Under the pieces are notes generated by a model. The model was given only the letters and a program-made list of their open reading frames with translations. It had not been told where the DNA came from and made no database searches. Positions 14,953-21,108 of a stretch of DNA of 21,108 nt are shown piece after piece; within the stretch, counting starts at the first letter, position 1, and every line of letters begins with the position of its first letter. A program made the translations under genes and the position numbers. Source of the DNA: an uncultured Cellvibrio sp. (GTDB taxonomy: Bacteria > Pseudomonadota > Gammaproteobacteria > Pseudomonadales > Cellvibrionaceae); assembly GCA_946886255.1 (NCBI GenBank), contig CAMPIG010000027.1, forward strand, positions 1 to 21,108, given 5' to 3'.

Positions 14953-16572
14953 TCAATCTTTGCTGATCACAATATCCTGTCCGGCAAAGTTGGTCGGTAC
15001 CAGAATGGTGTCGCGGGCGACTGAGGATTTTTTGGGGTAATCGAGCGAAAAATGCAAACCGCGACTTTCCTTGCGTTCAATGGCGGAACGAATGATCAGC
15101 TCTGCTACTGTTGCCAGGTTACGCAATTCGATCACGTCACTGCTGACTTTGTAATTGCTGTAATACTCGGCAATTTCTTTCTGTAATAACTTGATGCGGT
15201 GAGTGGCTCGCTCAAGCCGTTTGTGCGTGCGAACAATGCCAACATAGTCCCACATAAAGCGGCGCAGCTCATCCCAGTTGTGTGAAATCACCACGTCTTC
15301 GTCAGAATTGGTTACACGCGATTCATCCCATTGTGGCGATGGGTCCGGTTCGTGGATGTTGGGTAAGTTGGCAAGGATATGCTCCGCTGCCGATTGCGCG
15401 TAGACGATACATTCCAACAACGAATTGCTCGCCATGCGGTTGGCGCCATGTAAGCCGGTAAATGACGTTTCGCCGATCGCGTAAAGATTCAGTAAATCGG
15501 TTTGCCCATTTTTATCAACCACTACGCCGCCACAGGTGTAATGTGCGGCGGGCACCACCGGAATCGGTTCTTTGGTAATGTCGATACCGAATTCGAGGCA
15601 GCGCGCTTTTACGGTCGGGAAATGTTCGCTGATAAATTCTGGTGACTTATGGCTGATATCCAGATACAGGCAATCGCAGCCCAGGCGTTTGATTTCGTGG
15701 TCGATAGCGCGCGCGACGATATCCCGCGGCGCCAGTTCTGCCCGCTCATCAAAGCGTGGCATAAACCGCTCCCCATTAGGCAGGCGCAGATAGGCGCCTT
15801 CACCACGCAGGGCTTCGGTGATCAGAAAAGTCTTGGCTTTGGGGTGATACAGACAAGTAGGGTGGAACTGATTGAATTCCATATTGGCAACGCGGCACCC
15901 GGCCCGCCAGGCCATGGCAATGCCGTCACCGCTGGCGCTGTCCGGATTGCTGGTATAAAGGTAAACCTTACTGGCACCGCCCGTGGCTAACACCACCACC
16001 TTGGCTTGAAACACGTGAACGTGATCGTCTTCATGGCTCAATGCATAAGCACCTGTGCAACGCAGCTTGCGCGAGCCGGTATCGGCCTGCGTAATCAGGT
16101 TGATGGCCACATGGTGTTCGAAGATGTGCAGGTTATTTTGTTGCGCGCGATCCAGCAGGGTACTGTGCACGGCCTGCCCGGTCGCGTCGGCACTGTGGAT
16201 GATACGGCGATGACTGTGCCCGCCTTCCTGGGTGAGGTGGTAATCCTCTTTGCCGCTTTCTTTGGTAAAGCTGACGCCCTGATCGATCAGCCATTGGATA
16301 GCGCCTTTGCTGCGCTCCACCGTAAACCGCACGGCGTCCTCATGGCATAAACCGGATCCTGCTATCAGCGTATCGGCGACGTGGGCATCAATAGAGTCCT
16401 GGTCATCGAGCACTGCCGCAATGCCGCCCTGGGCAAACCAGGTCGAGCCCTCATTGGCCGCGCTTTTGCTGAGCAAGGCGACCTTGGCGGAGTTGGCGAG
16501 GTTTAAAGCGAGGGTCAAGCCGGCAGCGCCGGAGCCTATGACCAATACATCATGATTGTAGTGTTTGTTCAT
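14953..16572 (-). CDS. nadB: L-aspartate oxidase
   Basis: 539 aa from the ATG at 16572; a TTG directly before it is in frame but adds only one residue. The FAD-binding motif GSGAAG is at residues 13-18, [11 protein letters not shown] at 43-53, and the substrate-site [12 protein letters not shown] at 121-132. [15 protein letters not shown] occurs in the C-terminal half, followed by the helical domain. It oxidises L-aspartate to iminoaspartate, the first step of de novo NAD synthesis in the cytoplasm, with NadA as partner. The gene is divergent from rpoE, the arrangement found across many gammaproteobacteria. The Shine-Dalgarno is weak (GGAC). Confidence 0.96.
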   Translation of the reverse strand: MNKHYNHDVLVIGSGAAGLTLALNLANSAKVALLSKSAANEGSTWFAQGGIAAVLDDQDSIDAHVADTLIAGSGLCHEDAVRFTVERSKGAIQWLIDQGVSFTKESGKEDYHLTQEGGHSHRRIIHSADATGQAVHSTLLDRAQQNNLHIFEHHVAINLITQADTGSRKLRCTGAYALSHEDDHVHVFQAKVVVLATGGASKVYLYTSNPDSASGDGIAMAWRAGCRVANMEFNQFHPTCLYHPKAKTFLITEALRGEGAYLRLPNGERFMPRFDERAELAPRDIVARAIDHEIKRLGCDCLYLDISHKSPEFISEHFPTVKARCLEFGIDITKEPIPVVPAAHYTCGGVVVDKNGQTDLLNLYAIGETSFTGLHGANRMASNSLLECIVYAQSAAEHILANLPNIHEPDPSPQWDESRVTNSDEDVVISHNWDELRRFMWDYVGIVRTHKRLERATHRIKLLQKEIAEYYSNYKVSSDVIELRNLATVAELIIRSAIERKESRGLHFSLDYPKKSSVARDTILVPTNFAGQDIVISKD

Positions 16573-16985
16573 CAATACGGGTCCGTATCAAAAATCGTTG
16601 CCAGACGGTGTCTCAAGCGGCCGTGCAGTATATACAAGCTGCCGCTCCAGTTTAACGCCGCACAGTTTGCCCACTATAAGGTTTTTTTCGGTGCCCTGCT
16701 TATACGCACGCATGTATATACGCGGCCTTGTGTGGGTTTGCTTACTGACAGGTTGGTAAAGCCCGGTATGATAGGTGGCGCCTGAACTTTTCTGATGGGG
16801 GTGAGTCTATCTGCCAGTTCGAAGTGAGCCCCTGTCCGCGATTTTTAAGGCTTTCATATTCGCAAGTGATTGATTGTGCAGTATTAACCTTTACGGGTAA
16901 GCTGTGCATTCATAACAATTCATAGCCGCAGGGCTGGGTCTGATCTGACTTCGGGTATACCGAAGTGCTTGGGGGTTTTAACAGA
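16573..16985. other. nadB-rpoE divergent intergenic region
   Basis: These 413 bases contain no supportable gene. A sigma-E-type promoter lies at 16784-16810 on the rpoE side. TATA-rich elements (GTATATAC at about 16627 and 16712) on the nadB side could belong to nadB promoters, but I found no -35/-10 pair good enough to call. Confidence 0.6.
16784..16810 (+). promoter_or_regulatory. Sigma-E (AlgU)-type promoter of rpoE
   Basis: GAACTT at 16784-16789 is a perfect sigma-E -35. After a 16-base spacer comes TCTAT (16806-16810), which shares the key TCT of the TCTGA -10. It is about 175 bases before the rpoE ATG. Autoregulation of rpoE/algU from such a promoter is known in E. coli and Pseudomonas. 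Confidence 0.65.
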
Positions 16986-17576
16986 ATGACAGCGCAACTG
17001 GCGCAAGATGCGGATCAACAACTGGTTGAACGTGTTCAAAAAGGCGATAAGCGCGCCTTTGACTTGCTCGTAATCAAATACCAACACAAAATTCTGGCGA
17101 TCATCAGCCGTTTTATACGCGATCATGCTGAGGTTCATGACGTAGCCCAGGATGCTTTTATCAAAGCATATCGGGCATTGCCCAATTTCCGGGGCGACAG
17201 TGCCTTTTATACCTGGATGTACCGCATCGCCATCAACACCGCCAAGAACCATCTGGTTGCCCGGAACCGCCGGCCACCGGCCAGTGACGTGGAGGTGGAC
17301 GAGGCAGAGTTCTATAACGGTAACGATGCCCTTAAAGAAATGAACACCCCGGAGCATAACCTGCTGACCGAAGAATTGCAGACGGTTATTGACCAGGCCA
17401 TTCGCGATCTGCCGGAAGACCTGCGTACAGCGGTGACGCTGCGTGAGATGGAAGGGCTTAGTTATGAAGACATCGCTGCAATCATGGATTGTCCGGTAGG
17501 CACGGTACGTTCGCGAATCTTCCGCGCGCGCGAAGCCATTGATAAACGTATCCATCCTCTATTAAGCGAAGTTTAA
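16986..17576 (+). CDS. rpoE: RNA polymerase sigma-E factor (RpoE/AlgU)
   Basis: 196 aa from the ATG at 16986. A GTG seven codons upstream (16965) is in frame, but the ATG gives the family length and N-terminus (AlgU has QDQQLVERVQ at the same distance) and has GGGGG about 10 bases before it. Region 2 contains FDLLVIKYQHKIL, DVAQDAFIKAYRAL and FYTWMYRIAINTAKNHL; region 4 contains LPEDLRTAVTLREMEGLSYEDIA and CPVGTVRSRIFRAREAID. It is an ECF sigma factor of the envelope-stress group, held inactive by RseA. Residues match P. aeruginosa AlgU very closely. A 273-base gap separates it from rseA, longer than usual for this operon. Confidence 0.97.
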   Translation: MTAQLAQDADQQLVERVQKGDKRAFDLLVIKYQHKILAIISRFIRDHAEVHDVAQDAFIKAYRALPNFRGDSAFYTWMYRIAINTAKNHLVARNRRPPASDVEVDEAEFYNGNDALKEMNTPEHNLLTEELQTVIDQAIRDLPEDLRTAVTLREMEGLSYEDIAAIMDCPVGTVRSRIFRAREAIDKRIHPLLSEV

Positions 17577-17696
17577 AAGGATGTGTAATCGATCAAAAAG
17601 ATGCAGGATCTGTAACCAAATGGAACATGTAACGCTTCGCTTGGACATTTAATGCATATTTTTTTAACTAAACTTAACGAAAACTGGCACGGCGCT

Positions 17697-17723
17697 GAAC
17701 CTTTGTAAATCTGTCGGGTCTTT
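17697..17723 (+). promoter_or_regulatory. Possible second sigma-E-type promoter, upstream of rseA
   Basis: GAACCT (17697-17702; one mismatch to GAACTT), a 16-base spacer and TCTTT (17719-17723) have the same geometry as the promoter before rpoE. It lies inside the long rpoE-rseA gap, about 125 bases before the rseA ATG. The match is imperfect and not tested. Confidence 0.35.
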
Positions 17724-17724
17724 T

Positions 17725-17745
17725 GCAACAAGTACAACTCGTTGC
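17725..17745. repeat. Inverted repeat in the rpoE-rseA gap
   Basis: GCAACAAGT (17725-17733) and ACTCGTTGC (17737-17745) pair with one mismatch around a 3-base loop. The hairpin starts right after the possible sigma-E promoter. No T tract follows. Confidence 0.5.
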
Positions 17746-17791
17746 TATTTGAATGAATGAGTTCAAGTAAACAACACCAGTAACATAAACT

Positions 17792-17817
17792 CCCGCATTT
17801 ATCGGCTAGCGGGTTTT
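17792..17817 (+). terminator. Weak terminator/attenuator-like hairpin before rseA
   Basis: CCCGC (17792-17796) pairs with GCGGG (17809-17813) around a 12-base loop, followed by TTTT. The stem is short, so it would at most reduce read-through from rpoE into rseA. Confidence 0.3.
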
Positions 17818-17849
17818 CACGAGATGTCTATACAGAGGTAAATCTCAGC

Positions 17850-18554
17850 ATGACACAGCAAAATACGCATCATCCATTGGCAGAATCCCTTTCCTCGCTG
17901 ATGGATAATGAGGCCTCGGAATTGGAATTGCAGCGCGTTCTCAAGGCCAGCGAATCTGATTCAGAGGTCAAAGCTACCTGGTCTCGCTATCAGGTTGCCC
18001 GTGCTGCCCTCCATCGTGACCTGCCCATGCTCGAAATGGGCGACTTTGCGGCCCGTGTCAGCGCCGCTTTGGAACAGGAAGAGAATCACACAATCACCTC
18101 TGCCCCGGTTACCCCAGAAAAGAAAGCCGTGCAATGGTGGCAAAACGTTGCCCGCTTTGCTGTGGCGGCGTCGGTGGCTGGCGGGGTGGTTCTGTTTGCG
18201 CAAAACTTTGGTGGCGTGAACCCGGAAACAGCGGCGGTAGCAGCAACACCGCAGGTGGATGCACCGACGGCAGCAGCCGTTCCCGCACCGTCTTTACCGG
18301 CCGGTTATCACGCACAACCCTTGAGCGCGCGCGCGGTAGGCTTGCAAACCGGTTATGAGTCGCGTCAGCAGGATAACCGCCAGGTGGTCTTTGTACCGCT
18401 GCCCAGTAGCTCACAAACGGCTGCTCAGGTATCCGACGAAGAAGTGCGCGATTACCTCAACAAATTAATTGAAGAACACGCCGACAACGCGGCGTTGAAC
18501 AGTGGTCAGGGTATGCTACCCTTTGCGCGAGTTGTGTTGACCGAAGAAGACTGA
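17850..18554 (+). CDS. rseA: Anti-sigma-E factor RseA/MucA
   Basis: 234 aa from an ATG preceded by AGAGG. The N-terminal cytoplasmic domain (residues about 10-78) has the RseA pattern ESLSSLMDNEASELELQRVL, then WSRYQVARAALH. It binds RpoE. A transmembrane helix (about 101-119) leads to a periplasmic domain with a Pro/Ala-rich stretch and an ordered C-terminus (QVVFVPLP, DEEVRDYLNKLIEEHA), which RseB/MucB would bind. It is cut in steps by DegS/AlgW-type and RseP proteases on envelope stress. It is somewhat longer than P. aeruginosa MucA (194 aa), mainly in the periplasmic part. rseB follows 5 bases later. Confidence 0.94.
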   Translation: MTQQNTHHPLAESLSSLMDNEASELELQRVLKASESDSEVKATWSRYQVARAALHRDLPMLEMGDFAARVSAALEQEENHTITSAPVTPEKKAVQWWQNVARFAVAASVAGGVVLFAQNFGGVNPETAAVAATPQVDAPTAAAVPAPSLPAGYHAQPLSARAVGLQTGYESRQQDNRQVVFVPLPSSSQTAAQVSDEEVRDYLNKLIEEHADNAALNSGQGMLPFARVVLTEED

Positions 18555-18559
18555 TTCCT

Positions 18560-19540
18560 ATGCGTATAGCTGTATTGATTCGCTCTTTGAGCGGCCTGTT
18601 GTTATTGCAGGCCGCTCAATTTGTTTTAGCCGTGCCTGAAACCCCGAATGCCTCGCAAACCCCCTCCCAAGCCCAAAGCTTACAAGCGTTGTTTGCCAAG
18701 ATGTCCCGGGTATCCCATAACCTGAACTATCAGGGTTCTTTCACCTACGAACATCAGAACACCAGCATATTGCAGGGGTTTCGCGTGTCTCATTGGGTGG
18801 AAGAGGGCGTTGAACACGAACGCCTGTTGTACCTGAACGGGCCGGAGCGGGAAATTGTTCGCCACGGCCAGGCGCTGGACTGCTTCTCTCCCGGCGATCA
18901 ATTGTTGCAGGGGCGGTTGAGTTCTATCGGCTCCCGGCTGATCGGGCTGGATGAGTTGTATCAATTCCAGATCCGCTACACCGAGCGCGTTGCTGGCCGC
19001 ATGGCCACCGTGCTGCAAGTGGTTCCGCGCGATGAGTTTCGCTATGGCTATGTATTGAGTGTGGACCAGGAAACCGGTTTGGTGCTCAAGTCGCTGATGA
19101 TCGACGGCACCGGGCGCATCCTGGAGCGCTATCAATTTCTGGAATTGGATTTGAATCCCGATATCAAACAATTGGAGGAAGCACCTGCGGCCAAGCTGCA
19201 CCGCGTGGCCAACGCTGAATTGGGTGGATGCAATAAGACCCAGGGCGGCGAACCGGAAGGTTGGGGATTGAAATGGATTCCTACAGGTTTTGCATTCGTG
19301 GGTCAGCATCGTGTTCGGGAATCCGCCGATATGCTGATGTTTACCGATGGGTTGAGCACCTTTTCTGTTTTTATTGAACCTGCCTCCCAGCAACCTCCTG
19401 AAGGTATCGGGCAACGCGGTGCCACTGTCGCTTTCATGAGCAAAGTGATGCGCAACGACCAGATTCATCGTCTTACAGTAGTGGGAGAAATCCCTGCTGT
19501 AGCGGCCGAGCAAGTCGCGGCCGGCGTCGAAGCAAAATAA
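18560..19540 (+). CDS. rseB: Sigma-E regulatory protein RseB/MucB
   Basis: 326 aa, starting 5 bases after the rseA stop. A signal peptide (hydrophobic stretch to about residue 24, ending VLA) sends it to the periplasm. The N-terminal LolA/LppX-like lipid-binding domain (about 38-210) has the family motif NLNYQGSFTYEH and LDCFSPGD; the C-terminal domain (about 225-320) has GLKWIPTGF and DGLSTFSVFIE. RseB binds the RseA periplasmic tail and shields it from the site-1 protease until lipopolysaccharide or mislocalised lipid releases it. Length is near the family norm. Confidence 0.95.
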   Translation: MRIAVLIRSLSGLLLLQAAQFVLAVPETPNASQTPSQAQSLQALFAKMSRVSHNLNYQGSFTYEHQNTSILQGFRVSHWVEEGVEHERLLYLNGPEREIVRHGQALDCFSPGDQLLQGRLSSIGSRLIGLDELYQFQIRYTERVAGRMATVLQVVPRDEFRYGYVLSVDQETGLVLKSLMIDGTGRILERYQFLELDLNPDIKQLEEAPAAKLHRVANAELGGCNKTQGGEPEGWGLKWIPTGFAFVGQHRVRESADMLMFTDGLSTFSVFIEPASQQPPEGIGQRGATVAFMSKVMRNDQIHRLTVVGEIPAVAAEQVAAGVEAK

Positions 19541-19551
19541 CTCTTCAATTG

Positions 19552-19573
19552 CGGGTGGGGGAACTCCCACCCG
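19552..19573. repeat. Strong hairpin between rseB and rseC
   Basis: CGGGTGGG (19552-19559) and CCCACCCG (19566-19573) pair perfectly around GGAACT. It begins 11 bases after the rseB stop. Only TCTT follows, so it is a poor intrinsic terminator, but it could protect the rseAB message or partly attenuate rseC-arfB. Confidence 0.6.
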
Positions 19574-19640
19574 TCTTGCCGTCGAAGTCATAAATCAATT
19601 CCTGCATAATGCGCCCCTGAGCATCCAATGAGGTGGTGGC

Positions 19641-20099
19641 ATGATCCATGAAAAAGGCCGTATTGTGGCCATAGAGCCGGAAGGCATCTGGGTAGAGACG
19701 ATTCAGCGCTCTACCTGTGATTCATGCAGCGCCGAAAAAGGCTGTGGCCAAAGCCTGATGGCAAAGCTCAGTGGCCACACGTCATATCTGTGGGTGCTGC
19801 TGCAAGGTCGCGATGCCGCGCAATATCAATTGGGTGATGAAGTGGAAATCGGTGTACCGGAAAGTGTGGTGGTAAACGGTTCGCTATTTTCGTATCTGGT
19901 GCCGCTATTAACCATGATGTTCGCAGCCGGCATGGCGCATCAGCAATTTGCCCAAGAGGGCATCACCATTCTCTCTGCCTTCACCGGCCTTGTTATTGGT
20001 GCGTTAGTGGTTCGTTGGCGCTCCCATCACATTCGCTTTGACAGCCGCTTGCAACCCGTGCTGATTGACGATCACAAACCGCTGCGTATCCAACCCTGA
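19641..20099 (+). CDS. rseC: RseC/MucC family inner-membrane protein
   Basis: 152 aa with GAGGTGG ideally spaced before the ATG. A Cys-rich N-terminal domain has C26-x2-C29-x5-C35 (STCDSCSAEKGCG), the RseC signature, followed by a short beta domain, then two transmembrane helices (about 80-97 and 104-122) and a cytoplasmic tail. RseC proteins modulate sigma-E activity and are linked to SoxR reduction (the Rsx complex) and thiamine-related functions; the exact role is unsettled. It lies 100 bases after rseB, and arfB begins 2 bases after its stop. Confidence 0.93.
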   Translation: MIHEKGRIVAIEPEGIWVETIQRSTCDSCSAEKGCGQSLMAKLSGHTSYLWVLLQGRDAAQYQLGDEVEIGVPESVVVNGSLFSYLVPLLTMMFAAGMAHQQFAQEGITILSAFTGLVIGALVVRWRSHHIRFDSRLQPVLIDDHKPLRIQP

Positions 20100-20101
20100 T
20101 T

Positions 20102-20521
20102 ATGTTACGAATTACATCCAGCATCAGTATTCCCCTCCATGAGATTGAATTAACGGCTATCCGTGCGCAGGGCGCCGGTGGGCAAAATGTCAATAAAGTC
20201 TCCAGTGCAATCCATCTGCGTTTTGATGTGCGGGATTCATCACTGCCGGACAGCTGCAAAGAACGATTGCTGCAGTTGCAGGACAGCCGGATGTCAGCAG
20301 AAGGGGTGATTGTGATCAAGGCGCAACGATTTCGCACCCAGGAAAAAAATCGCGAGGATGCGCTGGAGCGCTTAAAAGAAATGATTGCAGAGGCGATCAA
20401 GGTTCACAAAACCCGTCACGCCACCAAGCCGACGCTGGCCTCCAAAAAACGCCGCATTGAAGGAAAAGCCCGTCGCGGCAACGTCAAACAAATGCGCGGT
20501 AAACCATCGGCAGATTATTAG
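20102..20521 (+). CDS. arfB: Alternative ribosome-rescue factor ArfB (peptidyl-tRNA hydrolase)
   Basis: 139 aa, the normal length. The catalytic GGQ motif is at residues 26-28 within RAQGAGGQNVNKV. The C-terminal basic tail (about 103-139, rich in K and R, with SKKRRIEGKARRG) enters the empty mRNA channel of stalled ribosomes. ArfB hydrolyses peptidyl-tRNA on non-stop ribosomes, as a back-up to tmRNA. Its ATG is 2 bases after the rseC stop, with no separate ribosome site, so it is almost certainly translated by coupling in the rseC transcript. The family also contains release factors, but the short length and tail exclude those. Confidence 0.94.
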   Translation: MLRITSSISIPLHEIELTAIRAQGAGGQNVNKVSSAIHLRFDVRDSSLPDSCKERLLQLQDSRMSAEGVIVIKAQRFRTQEKNREDALERLKEMIAEAIKVHKTRHATKPTLASKKRRIEGKARRGNVKQMRGKPSADY

Positions 20522-20535
20522 AAGCCAAAAATTAT

Positions 20536-21108
20536 TTACGCCGGTAATGTTTGCCAGAGTTCTTTTTGCAACTGTTGAATATTCTCGCCACCGGTTTCCA
20601 TCAGCCACTTCACCAACGCCTGTGACACATCAGGGTAGGGGATAGGGTCCGGTTTGGGTAGCGTTAACCATTTGCCGATTGCTTCGACACTCAATTCTTT
20701 AGTCACCGAAGCGTAGCCTAATTTTTGCAGCGCTAACGCGTTGGATTTTTGTTCCATTTGCCCGGCAACCGGTTGTGTCAGAATTTTCTTACCCAGCTGC
20801 AAGGCCTCGCTGGGCAACTCAAAACCGGTACTGCAAATCACACCTTCGCAACGATGCAAATCCTGCTGGAACCCTTCGCGTGAAAAAGGGCGCACATGAA
20901 TATGCCCTTCATCAAAAGCTTCCGGCACCGGTTGATAAACGTAGAAATGATAATCAGGAAACTGACGCAATTGCGGCAATATATCCGCCAGGCCCGCGAA
21001 CGGCAGATATACCAGATGATGACCTAGCGTAAATTCATTAGCGTATTGGGATGGCTCAACCAGCGGTGGCAGAATCGGCTGGTTAAAGTGGTGCCAATGC
21101 AAACCGAT
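20536..21108 (-). CDS. MJ1255-like glycosyltransferase (5' partial)
   Basis: The frame is open to the right window edge (last codons encode I-G-L-HWHHF), so the start lies beyond 21108; 190 C-terminal residues are seen. CSTGFELPSEALQLGKKILTQPVAGQMEQKSNALALQKLG is seen in pieces near the middle of the visible part, typical of the GT-B nucleotide-sugar binding fold of the MJ1255/VC2487 family. The visible N-terminal part has the HWHHFNQPILPP sequence seen in these proteins. Substrate is unknown. It converges on arfB with a 14-base gap and no terminator visible between them. Confidence 0.82.
   Translation of the reverse strand: MGLHWHHFNQPILPPLVEPSQYANEFTLGHHLVYLPFAGLADILPQLRQFPDYHFYVYQPVPEAFDEGHIHVRPFSREGFQQDLHRCEGVICSTGFELPSEALQLGKKILTQPVAGQMEQKSNALALQKLGYASVTKELSVEAIGKWLTLPKPDPIPYPDVSQALVKWLMETGGENIQQLQKELWQTLPA

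Noticed and set aside
16552..16785. Small plus-strand open frame in the nadB-rpoE gap
   Set aside because: It has no ribosome site, no recognisable product, and overlaps the nadB start and the likely promoters.
16920..17555. Antisense open frame of about 210 codons opposite rpoE
   Set aside because: It mirrors the sigma factor gene, contains no family motif, and has no upstream signals.
19561..19586. GAACTC with TCGAA downstream as a sigma-E promoter for rseC
   Set aside because: The spacer is 15 bases, both elements are mismatched, and the -35 lies in the loop and arm of a hairpin.
18680..19591. Long antisense open frame (about 300 codons) opposite rseB
   Set aside because: It lies wholly opposite a well-conserved gene, has no ribosome site or recognisable domain, and its composition is that of a codon-position shadow.

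Overview
This is chromosomal DNA of a free-living gammaproteobacterium. The proteins look most like those of the Pseudomonas/Cellvibrio side of the class: an AlgU/MucA/MucB-type sigma-E module, GspA-GspB, and a bfr/bfd/2-Cys peroxiredoxin group. A Cellvibrio-like saprophyte is my best guess. This rests on recognised protein sequence and gene order, not on a database search. There are no insertion sequences, tRNA or rRNA genes, CRISPR arrays or phage genes.

Layout. (1) 1-2344: the 3' part of gspA and complete gspB, which help assemble the type II secretion outer-membrane secretin through the peptidoglycan. (2) 2387-3553: an MFS transporter. (3) 3745-7858: a membrane-anchored Hanks-type Ser/Thr kinase with a large extracytoplasmic region, then a coiled-coil lipoprotein and a small outer-membrane barrel, closed by a very regular bidirectional terminator. 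(4) 7916-9819: iron and peroxide genes. Bacterioferritin and its ferredoxin lie on the minus strand and a 2-Cys peroxiredoxin on the plus strand. The bfd/peroxiredoxin divergent region carries a sigma-70 promoter overlapped by a Fur-like box and an almost complete OxyR-type operator. (5) 9930-10619: uracil-DNA glycosylase. (6) 10657-12542: an HDOD protein and YgfZ on the minus strand. (7) 12563-12979: a decayed GGDEF-domain relic. (8) 12986-13703: sdhE and a ygfX-like gene. (9) 13748-14815: an Asp-box (BNR) lipoprotein on the minus strand. (10) 14953-16572: nadB on the minus strand, divergent from (11) rpoE-rseA-rseB-rseC on the plus strand, with a ribosome-rescue gene (arfB) 2 bases after rseC. 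(12) 20536-21108: the 3' part of an MJ1255-like glycosyltransferase, convergent with arfB.

How the genes work together. The sigma-E module senses envelope stress. RseA holds RpoE at the membrane, RseB protects RseA from proteolysis, and a sigma-E-type promoter upstream of rpoE suggests autoregulation. The bfr/bfd/peroxiredoxin block stores iron, releases it when iron is scarce, and removes peroxide that would react with it. YgfZ, SdhE and NadB handle folate/Fe-S, flavinylation and flavoprotein chemistry. Most genes are well-known families. The less ordinary material is the kinase/lipoprotein/barrel group, the long rpoE-rseA gap with its own promoter-like and hairpin elements, the attachment of arfB to the sigma-E operon, and the regulatory DNA between bfd and the peroxiredoxin gene.
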